Assembly: GCA_035263865.1 (NCBI GenBank)
Contig: DATFQX010000443.1
Span: 22,622 to 86,621 of the forward strand
Direction of reading: 5' to 3'
DNA: 64,000 nucleotides
DNA from: VAZQ01 sp035263865
Lineage (GTDB): Bacteria > Pseudomonadota > Alphaproteobacteria > Rhizobiales > Xanthobacteraceae
Below are positions 59,190-64,000 of the stretch, piece by piece. A model generated the notes under the pieces. The model made no database searches, was not told where the DNA came from, and worked only from the letters and a program-made list of their open reading frames with translations. How positions within the stretch are numbered: the stretch's first letter is position 1; every line of letters starts with the position of its first letter. The position numbers were made by a program, and so were the translations under genes.

Positions 59190-59342
59190 GGGCGATGGCC
59201 CTGGTAACAGCCCCGCGCGCGCAAATCCATCATCGCTCGCGCGCGGCACGCATGCGCGAGCGTTTGAGCGCTTGGGCGACAAGTTGCCCGGCCTGCCCCG
59301 GCTGATATGCTCGCGCTCGCGCCCCCTGCGATGAGGTCAGCG

Positions 59343-59972
59343 ATGGCCTTGACCTTTCTGCAACGCCTGGGCTCGATCCTGGCGGGCATGTTCTTGTGCG
59401 CGAGCCTCGTCCATGCCGCGTTCCCGACGGCTGCGGACAAGCCGAAAGACGGCTCGCTCACGGGCCAACTCTTGATTGCCTCGCCCAGCATGGGCGATCC
59501 GCGTTTTCTCCAGACCGTGATTCTGATGGTGCGGCACGACCACAATGGCGCGTTCGGCATCGTCATCAATCGCCCGATCGGAGATCGGCCGCTGGCGGCC
59601 CTGCTCGCGGCGCTCGGCGACAAAGATCCGGCACCCGCCGGGACGGTGCGCATTTTCGCCGGCGGCCCCGTCGAGCCCGACATCGGCTTTGTGGTGCACA
59701 GCACCGACTATCATCGCGCCGACACGGTCGACATCGACCGCGACGTCGCCATGACCTCGAGCCGCGAGATTCTGCGCGACATCGGCAACCAGCGCGGCCC
59801 GAGCAAGAGCCTGATCGCGTTCGGCTATGCCGGCTGGGCGCCGGGCCAGCTCGAGGGCGAGCTCGCGCAAGGCTTTTGGTTCACGACGCCGCAGGACACA
59901 AAGCTCGTGTTCGATGACGACCGCGACGCGGTCTGGGATCACGCCATGAAGCGGCGCACGCAGGATCTATGA
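59343..59972 (+). CDS. YqgE/AlgH-family (UPF0301) protein with a signal peptide
   Basis: A 209-residue protein. The family core is clear: GSLTGQLLIASPSMGDPRF, TVILMVRHDHNGAFGIVIN, FAGGPVEPDIGFVVHS, and GYAGWAPGQLEGELAQG. Before it is an N-terminal hydrophobic stretch LQRLGSILAGMFLCASLVHA, a likely Sec signal with cleavage near HAAFP. Typical YqgE/AlgH proteins are cytosolic and lack this, so this may be an exported version. ATGs at 59331 and 59343 are both suitable. Function of the family is unclear. Confidence 0.85.
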   Translation: MALTFLQRLGSILAGMFLCASLVHAAFPTAADKPKDGSLTGQLLIASPSMGDPRFLQTVILMVRHDHNGAFGIVINRPIGDRPLAALLAALGDKDPAPAGTVRIFAGGPVEPDIGFVVHSTDYHRADTVDIDRDVAMTSSREILRDIGNQRGPSKSLIAFGYAGWAPGQLEGELAQGFWFTTPQDTKLVFDDDRDAVWDHAMKRRTQDL

Positions 59973-60005
59973 GCGCAAGCGACGACCAATCCTCGATTGA
60001 GCCGC

Positions 60006-60317
60006 TTAGCACCGCTGCTTGCAGACAAGCTGCTGCGTCGTACAGCTGAGATTGCATGTGCCGCCGGTACTCGGTGCCAGCGTAGGCGTCGTCACTCCCG
60101 TCGCACTCGAAGTCGGCCCGACGGCGGTCGACACGCAGGTATTCAGGCACAGCATTGCCTGCGTGTCACACGTGGTCTGACACGTGGTGGTTTGCAGATT
60201 GAGGCTCGGCGTCGTGAGAGGTACCGGATTCGTGACTTGGCCGCTCTGAGCGGCGACCTCGGTTGCCAACACGGCAGAACTCAGCAGCGCGATAGCCGCT
60301 AGCGCAATCCGTGTCAT
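60006..60317 (-). CDS. Small exported cysteine-rich protein with twin CX3C-X6-CX3C motifs
   Basis: A 103-residue protein with a signal peptide, MTRIALAAIALLSSAVLATE, cleaved near VAAQ. The mature part has eight cysteines in two identical patterns: CQTTCDTQAMLCLNTC and CNLSCTTQQLVCKQRC, each C-x3-C-x6-C-x3-C, with a Thr/Ser-rich linker. The last residue is Cys. The layout suggests disulfide-linked helical hairpins. No known family recognised. It lies convergent with the YqgE-like gene (33 nt). Confidence 0.65.
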   Translation of the reverse strand: MTRIALAAIALLSSAVLATEVAAQSGQVTNPVPLTTPSLNLQTTTCQTTCDTQAMLCLNTCVSTAVGPTSSATGVTTPTLAPSTGGTCNLSCTTQQLVCKQRC

Positions 60318-60400
60318 TGAGCTTCTCCTCTATCTTGCCGGTCTGCGGACCGCCGACGCATATCGTTGCACAAATTCAAGCAAAGAACCACACACCCCGA

Positions 60401-61417
60401 TCAAGCATTCGCGGCGATGACGCGATCGACCTCCGCGAGGAGCGCCGCCTTCTCGGACTTCGGCATCAGCGATGCCGCGATGCCGTTGCGCACGAGCGCC
60501 GCGACCTCGTCGCGCCCGAGCCGCAACGCCTGCGCGGCGGCGCGGTAATTCTCCTGCACGTAACCGCCGAAATAAGCGGGGTCGTCGGAATTGACCGTGG
60601 CCACGAGGCCCTTATCCAGCATGCGCCGCAGTGGATGATGCGCGAGATCTTCCACCACGCGCAGCCGCACATTGGACAGCGGACAGACCGTGAGCGGGAC
60701 GCGCTCGCGCGCGAGGCGCTCGACCAGCGGTTCGTCCTCCATCGAGCGCACCCCGTGATCGATGCGCGCAACGCCGAGCACGTCGAGCGCTTCCCAGACG
60801 TAGCTCGGCGGACCTTCCTCGCCCGCATGCGCGGTGAGAAAGAAGCCGGCCGCGCGGGCGCGTTCGAAGACACGCTTGAACTTGCCCGGCGGGTTGCCCT
60901 GCTCCGATGAATCGAGTCCGACGCCGGCGATCCGGTCCTTGAAGGGGAGCGCTGCGTCGAGCGTGCGCTCCGCGTCCGCCTCCTCGAGATGGCGCAGGAA
61001 ACACATGATCAAGCTCGCTTTGACTCCGAGCTTTTCCGAAGCGTCGGCGATGGCGCGGCTGAGCCCCTCCAGCACGGTCGCGAACGGGATGCCACGCGAC
61101 GTGTGGCCCTGCGGGTCGAAAAACATCTCCACGTGGCGAACCTTGTCGGCATGCGCGCGCGCGAGATAGGCGAAGGCGAGGTCGTAAAAATCCTGCTCCG
61201 TGACCAACACGGACATGCCCTGATAATAGATGTCGAGAAAATCCTGCAGATTGCGGAAGCGGTAGGCCTGCCGCACCGCTTCCACCGACGCATAGGGCAG
61301 GCGGATGCCGTTGCGCCGCGCGAGCCCAAACATCAGTTCCGGCTCGAGGCTTCCTTCGACGTGGATGTGCAGCTCGCATTTGGGGAGCTGCGCGATCAGT
61401 GTGTCCGTGTCGTGCAT
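60401..61417 (-). CDS. Adenine deaminase-like enzyme of the adenosine deaminase family
   Basis: A 338-residue metal-dependent deaminase. H17 and H19 in CELHIHVEGSLEPELMF are metal ligands. TAHAGEEGPPSYVWEAL has the catalytic Glu and ligand His, RIDHGVR and NSDDPAYFGGY the rest. GVGLDSSEQGNPPGKF resembles the SSE-G-PP motif of eukaryote-type adenine deaminases rather than the GDE motif of adenosine deaminase, so adenine deaminase (Aah1-like) is favoured. The start MHDTDTLIAQ is chosen; the frame opens 47 codons earlier through repeat DNA. It probably feeds purine salvage. Confidence 0.85.
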   Translation of the reverse strand: MHDTDTLIAQLPKCELHIHVEGSLEPELMFGLARRNGIRLPYASVEAVRQAYRFRNLQDFLDIYYQGMSVLVTEQDFYDLAFAYLARAHADKVRHVEMFFDPQGHTSRGIPFATVLEGLSRAIADASEKLGVKASLIMCFLRHLEEADAERTLDAALPFKDRIAGVGLDSSEQGNPPGKFKRVFERARAAGFFLTAHAGEEGPPSYVWEALDVLGVARIDHGVRSMEDEPLVERLARERVPLTVCPLSNVRLRVVEDLAHHPLRRMLDKGLVATVNSDDPAYFGGYVQENYRAAAQALRLGRDEVAALVRNGIAASLMPKSEKAALLAEVDRVIAANA

Positions 61418-61494
61418 TGGGCTGGTTGACGCGACGTTTGCGGCAGAATTTTCGCTTGTGCTCGACGCATAATTTTGGCGGCGCACTCGGTGTG

Positions 61495-61524
61495 GTTCCC
61501 TCCCCCGCTTGCGGGGGAGGGAAC
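61495..61524. repeat. Perfect 14-bp hairpin upstream of the adenine deaminase gene
   Basis: GTTCCCTCCCCCGC pairs with GCGGGGGAGGGAAC across a TT loop. The sequence is a known style of dispersed palindrome in this group of genomes (from memory), not a promoter element. Confidence 0.7.
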
Positions 61525-62161
61525 AGACCGAGTTCGCCTCGCGCCGATCCGACTTCACTCGAATACATTCTCCTTCCCCTTTTCACACAGCCGTTTTCGT
61601 TCCCGCGGCGCGTTTTCGCGTCCGGGTTTTTGCTTTGTCGCTTCACTCACCCCGATCAAGGGGTGGCGGAGCGCCGGGAGACGTACGGGTGCTCGGACAC
61701 CGGTCCTCGGCGGCAGGCAGGCGCCTTGCGGAGGCGCCCTGCGTCCCATGACGCGGGACGCCCGCCTCCCGGCGCTCTCACCGTGGCGATTTTGGGCTCA
61801 GGTGCCGCGCTTTCCCTCACCCGCATTTGCGCCGGATCGGTCTCAGCGAGGTCCTCGCTCCCGGGTTGTAGTGCCCGGTGGCGGCTTCCCTTGCCTCCCG
61901 GGGCAGCGGGTGCGAATCGCTACCGCAGGACGCCACGCCTCGCTCCGCATTCAGGATCGTCTCTAGAACACGCCTGATGAGCAAGGCCGAGGAACATATG
62001 TAGAACATACTCGATATGTGTCAACAGAAAAATGGATTTTGCTCAAAAAACTTTTTGTGTAGTCATTCTTCGCGCGCATATTGTATCGGTCATCGTCCGC
62101 GGCCACCAGGCCTAGGGCTCGGGTTGCGGACCAACACCCTCGCGCGCCAGCCCCATCCCAC

Positions 62162-62240
62162 CCGTTCATTCCCGCGTAAGCGGGAATCCAGGGGCCGCAG
62201 ATCCGCGGCGCTGGGTCCCCGCTTGCGCGGGGACGAACGG
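62162..62240. repeat. Compound REP-like inverted repeat
   Basis: Outer arms CCGTTC (62162-62167) and GAACGG (62235-62240) enclose two hairpins. ATTCCCGC pairs with GCGGGAAT at 62168-62187, and GTCCCCGC with GCGGGGAC at 62215-62234. The order fits the clover-leaf shape of REP elements. Confidence 0.65.
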
Positions 62241-62256
62241 AACGGAGTTCACAGCC

Positions 62257-63360
62257 TCACTCCGACAGCGCCGCGGCAAGCCCTGTGATCAGCTCCTCGA
62301 TGTCACGCAGGCCGTTGGTGCGCGGCGAGCCGGCCACGTGCGGCGTCAGGACGACGTTGTCGAAAGAAAGCAACTCGTCATCGGCGCGGCCGGGCACGTC
62401 GTACGGCGGGTCGAGCGCAAAGCCGCCGAGATGGCCCGAGGCAAGCGCGGCGATGAGCGCGTTGCGCTCGACAAGATCCGCGCGCGCGACATTGATCAGG
62501 CAGGCGCCCTCCTTCATCAGCGCCAACCGAGTGCCGTCGATGAAGTGGAGGGTGGACTCACCGCCGGGAAGCTGTGGAACGACCCAGTCGCTCTGCGCGA
62601 GCAGCGCCTCCAGCGGACGATAAGACGCGTGCAGCGCCGCTTCTTCGGCACTCGGCAGCCGCGTGCGCTGGAAATAGATCACGTTCATTTCGAATGCGGC
62701 CGCGCGCAGCGCGATCTCGCGGCCGATCTCGCCCAGGCCGATGATGCCGATGGTGCTGCCGTGCAAGCTGCGCATTCCGGAAATGCGCGCCCAGTTCGCG
62801 CTCGGCGTATGCCGGCGGTCGAACGGCTTGTACGAAAGTTTCGCAGCTGAAAGTTTTTCGACGCTGGTCAGTCCGTTGATGCGATGGATGCGCCGCGCCA
62901 GCGCCAGCATCAGCGCGAAGGCGTGCTCCGCGGTGGCGATATTGGCGCGGCGGCGCACGCTCAAAACTTTGACGCCGGCAGCGGCGCAGGCCGCGACATC
63001 GATGTTGCGCAGCACCGCGCCGTATTTGTGCACGACCTTGAGTTTTGGCGCGCGCGCCAGCTCCTCGCGTCCGACGGGAAAGGATTCGACGACCAGCGCC
63101 CGCGCGGCGCCGAGATTTTTGCGCAGCTCCGCCTGCGAGGGCACCAGCCGCACCTCGCCCGGAAAGAGCGCCCCTGTGCTTGCCCGCAGCGCATCGCACC
63201 AAGCCGCAAAATTCGGCTCATCCGGCGACATGAAGTCGGCAAAGGCCGCGCTTCGCTCCTGCGACGTCGCGGGGTCGAGCACCACGCCGATCAGGCGAGT
63301 CCAGGGATCGTCTTCAACGAGGAGAATGGGAGAATTTGAAGCCATTGCTGGAGGGGTCAT
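62257..63360 (-). CDS. D-isomer-specific 2-hydroxyacid dehydrogenase
   Basis: A 367-residue dehydrogenase. GSTIGIIGLGEIGREIALRA is the NAD-binding loop. The catalytic trio is in INVARADLVERNAL (Arg), the Asp/Glu of FALDPPYDVPGR and the His of LTPHVAGSPRTN. The N-terminal 70 residues are unusual for the family. ATGs at 63360 and 63345 are both possible, and neither has a clear ribosome site. It may be a phosphoglycerate dehydrogenase-like or glyoxylate reductase-like enzyme; substrate unknown. Confidence 0.85.
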   Translation of the reverse strand: MTPPAMASNSPILLVEDDPWTRLIGVVLDPATSQERSAAFADFMSPDEPNFAAWCDALRASTGALFPGEVRLVPSQAELRKNLGAARALVVESFPVGREELARAPKLKVVHKYGAVLRNIDVAACAAAGVKVLSVRRRANIATAEHAFALMLALARRIHRINGLTSVEKLSAAKLSYKPFDRRHTPSANWARISGMRSLHGSTIGIIGLGEIGREIALRAAAFEMNVIYFQRTRLPSAEEAALHASYRPLEALLAQSDWVVPQLPGGESTLHFIDGTRLALMKEGACLINVARADLVERNALIAALASGHLGGFALDPPYDVPGRADDELLSFDNVVLTPHVAGSPRTNGLRDIEELITGLAAALSE

Positions 63361-63492
63361 GGAGAATCAGCGCCGACGCCAGCCATCGACTCTCAATATT
63401 GGCGCCAACTAAACGCTCTGGTAGAGTCTGCAACTTCCGCAGCAAAGTGTCCGATGCGGCACCGTGTTTAGGGCGACCACGGCGAACAATCC

Positions 63493-63840
63493 ATGCCTGA
63501 TGCCGACAATAAATTCGTTCAGGCAACGGATAGCTTGATCGCTCTCTATCGAACTGTTGAGCGAACGACGCTCGATCTGCCTTTCCTCAGTTTTATACCA
63601 ATGCTGATCTTCTTCTGGGCTTTTTTGAAGTTCTATTTCTTTCTCGTCGTCCGTGCTGGTGGACAAGGAGGTTCCGGCGTCTACTACTCCAAGGAAAGAG
63701 AAATACTTGCCGCGGTTGAAGTCAGAGTACGTGAAGCACCTACCTCGCTATGTCGGCTTCGTGCCAAAGCAGACATAACGCGGTGCAGCAAATTGCACCG
63801 CTCTCAGCAGCATTTGAAGTCGGTTAGTTGCCGGTGCTTC
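63493..63840 (+). pseudogene. Possible small membrane protein, probably cut by insertion-sequence DNA
   Basis: A frame from 63493 begins MPDADNKFVQATDSLIALYR and contains one strong hydrophobic span, FLSFIPMLIFFWAFLKFYFF, then RAGGQGGSGVYYS. The later part, past about 63700, looks less protein-like and runs on into a transposase region in the wrong frame. It may be the start of a truncated gene, but no family is recognised. Confidence 0.3.
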
Positions 63841-63845
63841 CGGGC

Positions 63846-64000
63846 AGCCGGTCAAGGCGAAGCTGCGCGAGGATCGGCAATCGGCCACACGACCGAACGA
63901 GACTTGGGCGATGGACTTCGTTCATGATCAGCTTGCGACCGGACGCAAGCTGCGGGTGCTGACGATCATTGACACGTTCTCGCGCTTCTCGCCCGCGGTC
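63846..64000 (+). mobile_element. IS3-family transposase orfB, 5'-truncated and cut by the window end
   Basis: From about 63846 the plus strand reads VKAKLREDRQSATRPNETWA, then MDFVHDQLATGRKLRVLTII and DTFSRFSPAV up to the edge. This is the beginning of the integrase (rve) domain of IS3-type OrfB, with the first catalytic Asp in WAMDF. The usual N-terminal part of OrfB and the orfA frame are not found just upstream, so the element is truncated there. The remainder lies past the right edge. Confidence 0.75.

Larger units (their letters stand above)
61418..62256. other. 839-bp intergenic region with hairpins and repeat-like sequence
   Basis: This holds the perfect hairpin at 61495-61524, a stretch around 61640-61970 rich in short inverted repeats with no coding features, and a compound inverted repeat at 62162-62240. 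Frames of 60-190 codons are open, but their translations are Arg/Pro/Ser-rich and look like frame artefacts of GC-rich repeats. A less GC-rich piece at about 61985-62095 may be another relic. Confidence 0.6.

Noticed and set aside
61475..61966. Overlapping frames of 160-190 codons
   Set aside because: Translations are Arg/Pro/Ser-rich, all three frames are open together, and the DNA is full of inverted repeats. Probably repeat DNA.
1..64000. CRISPR arrays, rRNA or tRNA genes, known riboswitches
   Set aside because: No regularly spaced repeat array and no rRNA or tRNA-like sequence was noticed by eye. A covariance-model scan (Infernal, tRNAscan-SE) would be decisive.

Overview
This window looks like chromosome from a high-GC alphaproteobacterium, most likely order Hyphomicrobiales (Bradyrhizobium/Xanthobacteraceae-like). 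That placement is inferred from a SciP-family cell-cycle regulator beside mnmA, a PmtA-like methyltransferase, many ABC and Bug-type solute-binding proteins, and GC-rich hairpin repeats. No rRNA, tRNA, CRISPR array or replication origin was recognised. Both ends are cut: a CoA-transferase gene at the left edge and an IS3-family transposase at the right edge.

Layout. (1) 1-13143, all minus strand and tightly packed: two molybdopterin hydroxylase large subunits, one FAD subunit, an iron-sulfur subunit fused to a CoxG domain, an M20 hydrolase, a F420:NADP oxidoreductase-like protein, a CofG-CofH fusion (FbiC, FO synthase), an orphan PLP enzyme and a CoA-transferase. It reads as one catabolic operon carrying coenzyme F420 genes. 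(2) 13203-18705: a divergent ABC importer behind a sigma-54-like promoter, a UbiD-family decarboxylase and a Bug-type binding protein. (3) 18706-20107: a region of unusual composition with a glycosyltransferase broken by an in-frame TAG. (4) 20161-28823, minus strand: an ABC importer, a barbiturase/cyanuric acid hydrolase-family enzyme, HyuB, HyuA and a PuuE-like deacetylase, i.e. a likely cyclic amide/imide catabolic operon. (5) 29855-34902: relics and paralogues, with an mnmA fragment, two solute-binding paralogues, an Ldh-family enzyme and a chimeric frameshifted pseudogene.

(6) 35080-41959: core and signalling genes (histidine kinase, receiver, receiver-cyclase, methyltransferase, mnmA, and sciP with a CtrA-like box upstream). 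(7) 42297-49201: a putative aromatic-acid island with an atypical SDR, a PanB-like enzyme, a 4,5-dihydroxyphthalate decarboxylase-like protein, a Rieske oxygenase, a zinc alcohol dehydrogenase, a PdxA/TphB-family dehydrogenase and a Rieske ferredoxin. (8) 49228-63360: a VanX-like dipeptidase, a two-repeat Spy/CpxP-like protein, a second Rieske oxygenase with a CnbZ-like partner, an orphan tungstate-type permease, tryptophan dioxygenase plus kynureninase, several oxidoreductases, an exported YqgE-like protein, a twin CX3C secreted protein and an adenine deaminase-like enzyme. (9) The right edge holds repeat-rich DNA and a truncated transposase.

Overall this is an accessory-rich stretch for uptake and oxidation of aromatic and N-heterocyclic compounds, interrupted by a short conserved block around mnmA/sciP. 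The observation most worth following is the FO synthase gene embedded in a molybdenum hydroxylase catabolic operon.
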